From Thamnidium elegans (Eukaryota > Mucoromycota > Mucoromycetes > Mucorales > Mucoraceae): a stretch of DNA of 64,000 bases. The DNA lies in assembly GCA_025201345.1 (NCBI GenBank), contig JAIXMG010000024.1:496001-560000 (forward strand), in the 5' to 3' direction. Under the pieces are notes generated by a model that saw nothing but the letters and a program-made list of their open reading frames with translations, was not told the DNA's origin and did not search any database. The position numbers and the translations under genes are program-made. Below, piece after piece: positions 54,787 to 64,000 of this stretch; position 1 is the stretch's first letter; every line of letters starts with the position of its first letter.

Positions 54787-55630
54787 CCCTATTTTTATTC
54801 TGATAACTATTTAGCTATATTACTTTTTTACTTCTGTTTTTAATACTACTTATTAGTAACTAATTCTAACTTTATTACTATTGAGAAACATTTATGTTAC
54901 AAATGTTTTTTTGATTTCAATGTATATAAAAATAATAATAAAAATAAGTTTCACAATTTTTATTGTATTTTAATAACATATCATCAAAAACCATAAATAT
55001 ATAAATAAAAAATCAAATAAAAATTAAAATTTTATTTTCTTTTTATATATATATTTATTAACATTTGAAACATAAATGTTTCTCATTATTATTACTGTAA
55101 TAATATCTATATACAACGATAAAACAACTAACGAAATCGATAGAGCGGTTTTTAACCTGAAATAAATCCCGGGATTTGCCTCCGTTGTAAGTACTAATTA
55201 ACAGCAATACTTATTTTTAGCCAAGAACCATTATTTGCATATAAAAAGATGGCTTATACAAATAGTCGGACGGATATTCATATTTGGACAATCTACAATT
55301 AATTTTTTAATCGAAGCATAAATATAATGTTGCTTCTTTATGCATAAACATGTGTTACTTTCTTGATTATTTTACAAAAATATAAACATTACAATGTTTT
55401 TAAAATAAATATAAATCAATAAAATAATTACGGATAAACTATATATTTTTAATTAAATACGTTAGCGAATATATCCGTCTCGATCAATCTACCATGTTTT
55501 ACGATTTATTTGACGAAATCCTAACATCAAAACTCACTTATTTTGGCATGACATCCATATAGAGGACTTCTGGGCTGATTTCAAGTAAGTCATGTGACTA
55601 TAAGCGAAAAAATTGAAATGAAACAAAAAC
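54787..55630. other. A+T-rich spacer between two long-TIR copies
   Basis: About 840 bp lying between the right end of the long-TIR element and an orphan copy of the same repeat. No coding signs and no repeats recognised. Confidence 0.5.
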
Positions 55631-55754
55631 TCTCAAAAATGATTCTGGCAGTATATTACACGAAGGTTACACAAGAAAAATCGCCTTTTATAGTAATTTT
55701 TTAACCCTCTCAATTATTCCAGATCCAGCGGTGGCCATATATGACCTAAGATCC
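55631..55754. repeat. Orphan third copy of the long terminal repeat
   Basis: It is almost identical to 54664-54786 (a few substitutions). Directly after it begins the Tc1 body at TCTTTTCT, a site that in element E (about 46048-46055) is unbroken. It is therefore the right end of a second long-TIR element inserted in this Tc1 copy. Its left half, and the left end of the Tc1, are missing from this place. Confidence 0.85.
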
Positions 55755-55769
55755 TCTTTTCTTCTAAAT

Positions 55770-57057
55770 ATGACTCGCCCATTACCTATAGATGTCTTAA
55801 ATAACATGAAAGCTCAAGTGAATCAAGGAGAAACGATCTAATATTATAGTATCATTCTTTTCATTTTCTATTTCAATTTCGCAACGGAACGAAACCCCAA
55901 TTTGCGATAATTTTTTTCTTTCAAAATTAAATAAAAAGCACGTAGTAAGTTCAAACTTACGACTTTGTTTTAGAATATTAATTATAATATATTATTTAAA
56001 TGTAACAAAACAATTGAATATAAGAATTAAATTTAATAACAAGTAATTAAAATTATATATTATATTAAATATAAATAGAAACGTTTCTCAAGGGAAGTCT
56101 ATATCAGACATTTCTGCTAGTTTGGGAATCTCAAAAGGTGTGATTTCAAAGTACAGTAACAGGTGGTACCCCAATATAACACATAGTCAAGGCGGAAGAC
56201 CAAGCATTGTCAGTAGTTACAGCAAGAATATAGTGCGTCGAAGTGTTTTAAACGGTGAACTACTCACTGCTACTGATGTTCATAAGGCTCTCCTTGAGAT
56301 GGGATACAATTTAACAGCAAAAACTGCTGCTAACGTACTCAAATCATTTAATTTTTTTTCTGCCATAAAGAAAAAAAAGTCGTTCATGTCGAAAAAACAC
56401 AAAGCAGCTAGGTTAGCGTGGGCCAAAAGACATGAGCATTGGACAAGTGATGATTGGCAACGTGTAATATTCTCAGACGAGACAAAAATTAACATTTGGG
56501 GCTCCGATGGCTGTAAGTACTATTGGTCTAGACCAGGCGATGAACTAAAACCACATCATATTGATGTTACCGTTAAGCATGGTGGTGGAAGTTTAATGAT
56601 ATGGGGCTGTATCACTTACGAAGGGCCAGGTTACGCTTGTCAGATATTTGATGGGACAATGAAATCAGAAGACTATCAACATATACTAGACACTTCCCTT
56701 AACGATACCATGGATTACTATAATTTGCAGTATAACAATGTCTACTTTCAGCAAGATAACGATCCAAAGCACAAATCAAAATCAACAATGAAGTGGTTAA
56801 ATGACAAAGGTGTTCATCTTCTGGAAGGCTGGCCCGCTCAAAGCCCGGACTTAAACCCGATTGAGCATATTTGGCATCATCTTAAGCTGAAACTCAGCTC
56901 TTATGAAGCAAGAGCTAAAGATATCCATGACTTGTGGGAAAGGTGTGATAAAGAGTGGAATACTTTTACAGAAACAGATTGCCAAAAGTATATTGATAGT
57001 ATGCCTAAACGTATAAAAGCAGTGATTGAAGCCAAGGGTGGACAAACAAAGTATTAG
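55770..57057 (+). pseudogene. Tc1 transposase E2, interrupted near its start
   Basis: ATG at 55770, 19 codons, then a 260-bp insertion (55829-56088) followed by the rest of the gene, open to 57057 with all DD34E motifs (FSDETKINIWGSDG, QQDNDPKHKSKS, SPDLNPIEHIW). An internal ATG at 56122 would give a 311-aa protein lacking the first helix-turn-helix residues. The region interrupted by a Merlin in element E is continuous here. Confidence 0.9.
55829..56088. mobile_element. 260-bp MITE-like insertion
   Basis: Begins AGAAACG and ends CGTTTCT, flanked by CAAGG on both sides (55824-55828 and 56089-56093). Element E has the site once, so the insertion is proven. Only the outer 7 bp are clearly inverted. 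Non-coding and A+T-rich; superfamily not assigned. Confidence 0.85.
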
Positions 57058-57283
57058 TTATTTTTAACCACACGGAAAAAACTGTTCACGTTATATTCAG
57101 CGAAATAAAAAATTATATTAAATGATGCCATCATTCAAACTGTTTAAAAATTTAGTAGAATATGTTTGAGAACTAAAAGTTTATGTTCCATTAATATTGG
57201 GATCCTATGGAACTTATTTACTCGTATTTAATGCATTTTATATAGATTTTTCAAACACGTGAACAGTTTCTTCTCCCACTGTA

Positions 57284-58730
57284 AACATAGCTGGATCGTT
57301 TCTTAATTCAGAGTTGCAGAGTCCAAGATATGTTTGTTTTCGCCATTCTATGATTTTTTTTTTCAGTTGTATTAATTGTTCGCCTTCGTTTCTAACTATG
57401 AGTGGGTCTGTTTGTAAATAGGCTTCGAATATACACCATATTGGATTATGTCTTTGTAAATATATCCAATGGGTGATATAATTTTCGTGTTGTAGTTTTT
57501 TGTTTACTATTGTGATAAGTGACTTAGGGCTTTGAAGGTTTATAATTCTAAAGATATTTTCTGCTGTTAAAGAAACCATTCTCTCTTCCATTGATGCTGT
57601 ATTGTTGAGGTGACGGATTACTTTTGTGGATGATGTTTTGTGACCATTAAACATCAATCGTACACATTGGTCTTGCGCATCTTCTAGTAGTTTAAAGTCT
57701 TTTTTGTTGGATCGAATGATTGAGACTCCATATTCCAGTACAGGGCGAATAAATGATTTGTAAAGTTTGAGAGATAGAAATTTGTCAAAACCATTATGGT
57801 TGGCACCGAGGAAATGTAAGGTTTTCATACTGTTGACAGCTTTTGTTGCGTTTCCAATGATTAAACTTTTTGAATTAAAATGGATTCCTAAATATTTAAA
57901 TATTGTAACCGTTGATACTATTTCTTGGTATAATCTAAACTCGATATCGGTTTGATTGTCTGGCACAAGGATGGCACATTTTTTTGGATTCCATCTATAG
58001 TTTAATGTAAGTGAATGCTGTTCTGATACATTTAGTAAATGTTGTAAATTTTCTTTTGTTGCAATTAATGCTACATCGTCTGCAAATAATAGGCTGTTTA
58101 TACCTAGACTGACGTCATTAGGTTGTTGAGGATATCGAATTGTAAAGGGAGTTGATTCTATATTTATTTGACCTGTTACTTCTGGTATGCTTTCGCGTAG
58201 TACTGTAGGTAACGAGTTGATAAATATAGAATACAAGTGAGGAGATAAAGTTGATCCTTGTAGTATACCAAATTCGGGGTGTATGTTAGATGAACGGTAA
58301 CCAGATAATAAAACTTGTACAAGTATATTATCAAACATGTATTTTAAAATGTTCAGGAAGTACGTTGATATATTTCCATGTTCTTGTAATGAATTTCTGT
58401 TAACAGTGTCGTAGGCTGATTTAATATCCAGAAAAGCAACGTATTACTGGGATCTGGTAATTTTTTTTTTGGTGGGCCATTATTTGGTGTAGGCATAGTG
58501 CTTGATCCAAGGTGCTTCTTCGGTCTCGAAATCCCCCTTGTGCTACATCTATTACCGGTGATACTTTTAACAGTATTGGGTATAGGCATAATTCAAAGAT
58601 TTTTCTTAGTGCTGATATTAGGCTGATCGGTCTGTAATTTGCTGCATCTGTTGGATCATCTTTTTTGTAAATTGGTATTACTTGGGCGATATTCACTAAG
58701 GCGAGCAGAAATGATAAATTTATCATCACT
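57284..58730 (-). pseudogene. Non-LTR (LINE) reverse transcriptase remnant
   Basis: Leftward frame with the order of a LINE RT: IPIYKKDDPTDAANYRPISL, then VAQGGFRDRRSTLDQALCLH, FLDIKSAYDTVNR (first catalytic Asp), FGILQGSTLSPHLYSIFIN and LLFADDVALIATKEN (active-site DD), followed by the thumb and a C-terminal region. A frameshift lies between 58430 and 58445. The N-terminal part and any endonuclease are absent, and the C terminus runs into the end of Tc1 element E2. It is inactive. Confidence 0.92.
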
Positions 58731-58925
58731 GCTAATCAGTGATGATTGAATTATCATTGATGATAAATTTATCAGCAATGATTAAGATTTATCACTGATG
58801 ATTAGGATTATCATTGATGATTGGGACTATCATCAGTGCTTGATTTATCACTATTGATAATAAATTATCATCAGTGCTTGATTTATCATCAGTGATAATA
58901 ATTTATCATTACTGATTCAGCTATC
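58708..58925. repeat. TTATCATCASTGATRA palindromic repeat cluster
   Basis: About eleven degenerate copies of a 17-21 bp unit built from TTATCA, CAGTGATGAT and TGATAA, in both directions, within 218 bp. The cluster begins exactly where the LINE frame loses coding character. It would form many small hairpins. Confidence 0.85.
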
Positions 58926-59684
58926 AATATCGCTAGTTTAACCTTAAAAAAAGATTACAGCTCTTATTGGATCATTAAAAGGTCATTACATAAAATATTT
59001 ATTCAATAATAGGGTATCGATAGCACATTTTGAGATACATTTATATATAGAAAATAAGGAATTATAAAAAAAAGCGAAATTTTTTATTATTTACAAATGG
59101 TTTTTTGTGGGATTTATGTATATTAAGGGTAAGGGTATATGTTTATATTATAGTCTGCTATTATCTTCTAGTATGTACAGGAATTAATTAGGGTATAGTA
59201 AAGTAAGAGGATAATACACACATGAAAGAAGCTAATACCCTGAATAAAAGAAAGAGTTAGAATAAAATATTAAGTTTGAATCAAGTGATAATTACATAAA
59301 TAACACACAGTAAGATAAGAGGAGAATACACAGGCGGAATAAGACAATGCCTTGAATAAAAAAAGAGTTAGAATAAGCTATTAAGTTTGAATCAAGTGAT
59401 ATAATTACCATTTAGCTTTACAAAAGGCAAAAAAAAAGCCTTAGAGTGAGTAGTAGTAGAAATACAAGCTTTATAAAATAAAAACAATAGTGTTAGAACT
59501 AAATAAATTATATACTTGACAGAACATTACCTGATCTCGAAGAATGGGATGAATTACAACATGATTGGGAACAATTGTACACAAAGTTCAAAAAAAAAGA
59601 ACTTTTATTTATTTGTAAAAAAAAAAGAAAAAAGGAAGGAAAAGTAAAATAAAAAAAGAAAAAAGTAAAATAAAGCTATTTATA

Positions 59685-59718
<34 letters not shown>

Positions 59719-59743
59719 AAAAAAAGGCAAAGATTCTATTGGT
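58926..59743. other. Spacer with a 105-bp tandem duplication
   Basis: 58983-59045 resembles 36597-36657 (ATAAAATATTTATTCAATAA, then TAGCACATTTTG). Two imperfect direct repeats of about 105 bp occur at 59201-59310 and 59311-59410 (shared GTTAGAATAA and TATTAAGTTTGAATCAAGTG). At 59524-59600 a short coding-like stretch (LEEWDELQHDWEQLYTKF) is open but has no visible gene context. Long A runs follow at 59689-59716. Confidence 0.6.
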
Positions 59744-60739
59744 TTAACCTCTTTTTCTCTTCTCGCCTAACACCTGATGGACTCCATCAATACTTACCTG
59801 TGGTAATTCAATTTCTTCTACCATACCAGCGATTGAATACTCGTCGACTTCAATAGCGACCTATTATGTCAATCCAAAAAAAAAAAAGTTAATAATGCGA
59901 ATAAAAAAAAGTAATAAAATAGCTTACGTTTGATTTCCTTCCGGCCTTTCTTGAACCTTCGTTACGAATAGCTACAGACAGCAAGTAACATGCTACCCAG
60001 CTGTCTTCTGCACAATCCAACGGAAGACAGGCTTGGTTGGTGAGCGTCTCCAAGACAATGTGCTCGACAACCAACGCCATGCGTTCCCTGTCTCCCTTTG
60101 ACATGGCTGACCATCGAAATCCTTAGTTTGCGTTCTCAAAGTGCGTACGAACAAACAGAGTGACCAATACATTTGTCTTTTCGTATCGATCAACTGCATC
60201 TTGAAGTCGTGCCTCATGATCTTCTTCGGTCGTAGCCATGCCGTACGTAACATTCTTCTTTTCCAGCCAAAGAGTACACATTGCTGTGATCAGATTCTTC
60301 ACATTGTTGGGTGCTACACCAGTTTTCAAAGAGACATTACTCTTACCATAGCAACGTTTACCACGGTTGCTTTTTGCCTTGCTTACAATATCATCGACCT
60401 TTTCTTGGCTATTGAAGATCTCAAAAGAAGACGGGTTGATTTGCAACTGGCTTGTACTTACAGAGCGAGATCCTAAATAAACAAACAGTAGTTAGAACCA
60501 AGCAAAATAATATTTATTTCCTTAACCAAATTATTACCTGAACCCAATGAAACAGGATTAAAAGAGAAGCCAGAAGAGTTTCTACTATTCAAGGCCAACA
60601 GTTGAGATAACATCACCTTAATTTCTCGTACTTCCCCTATAAGAGTGTCAAGTTTAACAGAGTCAGAAAGAGAGGGATTGATGTCAAACTCTTGTAAAAA
60701 CCGAAGAGAGTCCAAAGGGTATTCATTGCCGTCAGTCAT
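59744..60739 (-). CDS. Helper gene next to the tnp2 transposase, unknown function
   Basis: Divergent to the Plavaka-type transposase. Exons leftward from ATG 60739: 60739-60538, 60472-60149, 60106-59928 and 59860-59744. The last exon ends EKRKRG-stop. The product is about 273 aa. The N terminus is acidic with a short coiled coil (LDTLIGEVREIKVMLSQLLA); the centre has NVKNLITAMCTLWLEKKNVT and KTNVLVTLF; then SKGDRERMALVVEHIVLETL. The 42-nt intron 60148-60107 is proposed because reading straight through meets TAA at 60123-60125 in the same frame. It has GT, AG and a CTAAG branch-like motif, but is short. If it is not spliced, the copy is a pseudogene. Function not recognised; by position it could be the second protein of the element. 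Confidence 0.65.
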
Positions 60740-61410
60740 ATTATATTTGCGTTTTTAAAATAAAAGTAGAATGTTTTTTTTTTCTAAAGTAAAAAAGTTC
60801 CTTTAAATACAATTTTAAATCCATTATTTACCTGACGAGGAACCAAAATAGTTTTCTGTCAAACGTCCCGTTTAGGTAGAAGCAAGAAATAAATCACAGT
60901 AAAAAAAAAGGGGCGGAACCAATGGCTAGATTTTTCAAAGCAAGTCATCTATTCAATCGTATTAGTCTAGGAGCATGTTGGTATCATTTTAATGCTTTAT
61001 ATTTTTTATATATACGTACATTTACTTTATGTTATCGGTATAATCTCTTCATTTTGGCTCTTGTGTCCATTTAGCGTTCAATTATTGTCTACAACATCTT
61101 TTTTCGGTTACACAAGAATATTAAACGAAGCTCTATGACTGGTTCCTACTACTATTTTGAAGCTAATGCCAAGTAAGAAATATCTCCTCATTTACACCGA
61201 TAGTTCCAGGAAAATAAAACAAAGCGCAAGGAGTGGTTCAAACAAGTATTTTGAAATTAATTGTCAAAGATAAAATATCTACCGTAAAACACTTTTTTTT
61301 TAAAAAAAAAAAAATGCCAAGTTATTTTTTTGTATAAAAGTACCCAGAAAAAAAAAGAAATAACTTACATTAATTTCAAATAAAAATATTCCATTAAACA
61401 GCTTATTAAA
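60740..61410. promoter_or_regulatory. Divergent promoter region of the tnp2-type element
   Basis: 671 bp between the start codons of the helper gene and the transposase. A+T-rich, with TATATATACG at about 61007 and A/T runs. No other gene seen. Confidence 0.5.
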
Positions 61411-64000
61411 ATGTCTTATACTTATAATCCCAACAAGCGTACACGTGTATCCAGCAACAGTATCAATTATGTTCGCCAGCTCCTTGTCCAACAGGCCAGA
61501 TCCCTTTCAATTATTAATCCCCCAGTTGCAAATAATTCTGAAAGTGAGTATGACTACAGCGAGTACATGGATTTCAATGATGAGCCAGAAACTACTGGTG
61601 ATTTCTTAGAAAACGAAGGTAAATATTAATGATAATGACACGTAAATTCTATAAAATATCCATAGTCTTACTTACTAAACCATCTATATAACAGAACCAT
61701 TTGACTCTGAGTGTTTACTTGCTGACTCCTTTTCTTCTTCTGAAGTTGACAATGAATTACTCGAAGATCTTGAGCAAGCTGATGATGATATTGAATATAA
61801 ATTGAATATTCCCAAATTTGCATTCACCAATATCGAAAAATATAGTGTGATGTTTGAAGAAGTATGTGATACATACAACATCAGCCGAGAAGGTTCAAGA
61901 GCAATGAGACATTTAATCAACATGATGCTTGCTGACGAAAGCTTGGGTAAATATATTAATTGAGACTATTATATTGATCCTATTAGAGACTAATAGTTTT
62001 TTTTTTAAAAAAAAAAATTACCTTGTATATTGATTCAGACTCTACTACTAGCAAACTCTTGAGCAATGAAGCCTGTGCCAGCCTTGTCAAGAATGTTATA
62101 CCGTTACAGATGACAAGATCTTACGACGTTTGTAACAATGGATGCTATTTGTATAGTCTAGAAGATGATCACCTTCTCAATTGTCCAGTATGCAATTCAT
62201 CGAGACTATTATCAAAAATCACTAAAATGGTCTCAATCGCAGATAAAGTAGCAGAGATGATATCTTCAGAAGAAATACGTCAGAACTTGATAGATCGCCA
62301 AAAAGACGTAATTGAAAATATAACAAGAAACAATGATACGTACGCTGATATCTTCGACGGAGAGATTTTCAAAAACCTTTATAGTAGCCAAGCTATCAAC
62401 ACTGACCAAAATATAATAAATATATACTTGAAAATTGATGTCGACGGGTTTACGTCCTCAAGTTCCCATTCAAGTATGATCATGATCCACGCTGTTGTAT
62501 TGAATCTAGAAAGTTCTGAAAGGTACAAAAGTTAAAGAAAGACTGGTTAATAAGTTGTGACGAAGTATTAACGAGTTAAATTGTTTACCTTTTTGATAGA
62601 TATGCCAGACACGCAACTTTCCAAATCGGCATTCTTCCTGGTAAATCCAAATCTGATTTTAATTCCTTTTTAAAACCAATTGTAAACGAACTCAAGACAC
62701 TTTCGGAAAAAACCATTGTTAACCAAATAGGTACAGAACTTCCTATAAGATGTAAAGTATATGCTCTTTTTGTAAATGGTGATGGTATTGAATGTAACAG
62801 ACTTATGAATTTTTCTGGACATACTGGGTAAGTACATAGGTATATAAAAAAAAATGCAATACATTAGCTAACCTTTTTTCTTCTTCGCTAATAAAGAAAA
62901 AATGGCTGTAGGTTTTGTCTTACACTGGGTTCTCAACGATCAGACGGTCCACCAAATACACGAAGAGCTGGAATGTATTTTGCAGATCGCACTGCCCCTT
63001 TGAGGTCTAAAGAAAGCTTATTATTAGAGGATTCAAGCTCACTTTACGTATGTTCTTTTTTTTTTAAAAAAAAACAAAAATTAATAATAATACTCACATA
63101 TCACTATTTTTAAGCGTGAAAACACGTATGGGATCAAGAAGCCAACTATATTTGGAACACTCTCTACGTTTTCTGGTTCCTGTACCTTTGGTTTTGACGA
63201 ACTTCACGGTATCTCCAATATCAGCAAGTTGTTTTTTGATTTATTATCGAAACGTTATAATGACAGCTACAAATATTACGGTAATGAATCTGCCTATCCG
63301 TTTCAGTTGTCGAATAAACAATTTGAATGCTTAAATGTTGGTATTCAAAACTCGCGATTGTTGATCCCGGCCGGGGTATTTCAAGGTGGCTTTCATCCTG
63401 TCAACCCATTAAATGTAAAAGGTCTTTATAGAAGTATCGACTGGATACAGTGGCTTATATATATTGTACCTGTTCTAGTTGTCAGTCTATTTGAAGATCC
63501 ATCCATCAAAACAGCCATTTTAGCTTTGACTAGGGCATGCGCATTGTCCTTACAGTGGGAAGTATCTAAAGCTGACATTGGCGAAATTAAGGAGTGAGTA
63601 TTCAGCGAGAAGTAAATTTTAGTTTGGTGTTATTTAACTTACTTATTTGATTAAACTATATAGTTCTCTTGAAACTTGGTATCGCTATATTGATAGACAA
63701 ATTACCGCAAAAGCTATTTCAAATTCTATTTACAAGTCGTCGATGCATCACCTTTTTCACATCCCCCATATTATCGAACAATGCTCTTCTTTAAGAAACA
63801 TTAGTGTTAGAAGTATGGAGCGCGAGATTGGAAATTACAAAAAGAAGATGAGAGCAAGAGTGAATGTGGATGCGAATGCAATAAATGTTCTTGAAAGGAT
63901 CACACGGTTCAAATTTTTAGAAGCTACCGGTATGATTGATTTCTCTGTTTTGTATAATAGAAACCCGGAAAGTAACAAGACAGGCTTCGTCAAGCATCCA
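61411..64000 (+). CDS. tnp2/Plavaka-type (CACTA group) transposase, partial at window edge
   Basis: Exons 61411-61618, 61695-61946, 62039-62522, 62600-62827, 62897-63047, 63115-63593 and 63664 to beyond 64000; phases agree at every junction. At least 710 residues are visible. After an acidic N terminus come LQMTRSYDVCNNGCYLY and NCPVCNSSR (the Cys motif of tnp2-like proteins), then INIYLKIDVDGFTSSSSHSS, GILPGKSKSDFNSFLKPIV, HTGKNGCRFCLTLGS, FGFDELHGISNISKLF, and a helical part with MHHLFHIPHIIEQC and MEREIGNYKKKM. This is the pattern of the fungal Plavaka/CACTA transposases. All visible exons are open, so the gene may be intact. The C terminus lies outside the window. Confidence 0.85.

Larger units (their letters stand above)
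55755..57281 (+). mobile_element. Tc1/mariner element E2, 5'-truncated
   Basis: Near-identical to the right 1.5 kb of element E. The right end, ...CAGTTTCTTCTCCCACTG, is intact with TA after it (57282-57283), inserted in the 3' part of a non-LTR reverse transcriptase gene. The left terminal repeat is lost at the orphan long repeat. Confidence 0.92.

Noticed and set aside
50344..54794. 8-bp target duplication for the long-TIR element
   Set aside because: The flanks AAAAAGTA and CCTATTTT do not match, so no duplication is claimed.
58708..58925. CRISPR-like array
   Set aside because: Units are degenerate, in both directions, without regular spacers, and the DNA is eukaryotic.

Overview
The window is nuclear DNA of an early-diverging fungus, most likely a Mucoromycota (Mucorales-type) species. 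The evidence is: short GT-AG introns of about 50-80 nt at high density, strong A+T bias with very long poly-A/poly-T tracts, fungal housekeeping proteins (a three-WW Rsp5, a Met30/SconB-type F-box protein, a type II NADH dehydrogenase), and a transposon mix (Tc1/mariner, Merlin, chromovirus, CACTA/Plavaka) typical of such genomes. The species call is inference.

Layout. Positions 600-14,100 are a compact block of six conserved genes, all with intact spliced frames: TFIIA small subunit (-), HECT ligase Rsp5 (+), F-box/WD40 Met30 (-), a TBC-domain Rab GAP (+), a SETD4-like SET-domain methyltransferase (+) and an alternative NADH dehydrogenase (-). I resolved exon coordinates for all six, and every coding length is a multiple of three. 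TOA2 and RSP5 are divergent. RSP5/MET30 and SETD4-like/NADH dehydrogenase are convergent, the latter with only 16 bp between stop codons.

From about 14.1 kb to the right end I see no conserved host gene. After a 3.4-kb stretch without genes, the DNA is a deep nest of transposable elements. The backbone from 20.5 to 36.5 kb is one Ty3/gypsy chromovirus, cut into PR-RT, RNase H, integrase and chromodomain pieces by a Tc1 element, a solo LTR, a 6.5-kb Merlin element (itself carrying another Merlin) and a Harbinger-like palindromic composite (itself carrying an intact Tc1). From 36.7 to 57.3 kb lie further Tc1 elements with CACTA and Merlin elements inside them, and an element with 125-140 bp terminal inverted repeats whose transposase gene is split by a Merlin. 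A non-LTR reverse transcriptase remnant follows, then a Plavaka/CACTA-type tnp2 transposase gene that runs off the right edge, with a divergent helper gene.

Many insertions are proven inside the window by exact target-site duplications and by a second copy that serves as the empty site. The most interesting system is a family of extremely A+T-rich Merlin elements with perfect 8-bp duplications. One full copy has an ISXO2-like transposase plus a second 307-aa acidic, Cys-rich ORF. Two shorter copies have lost almost all of the transposase but keep that second ORF open, and a fourth element with the same ends carries a different 254-aa ORF instead. A Harbinger-like transposase with a C-terminal chromodomain, whose coding sequence is repeated in the inverted arm of its own element, is the second notable object.
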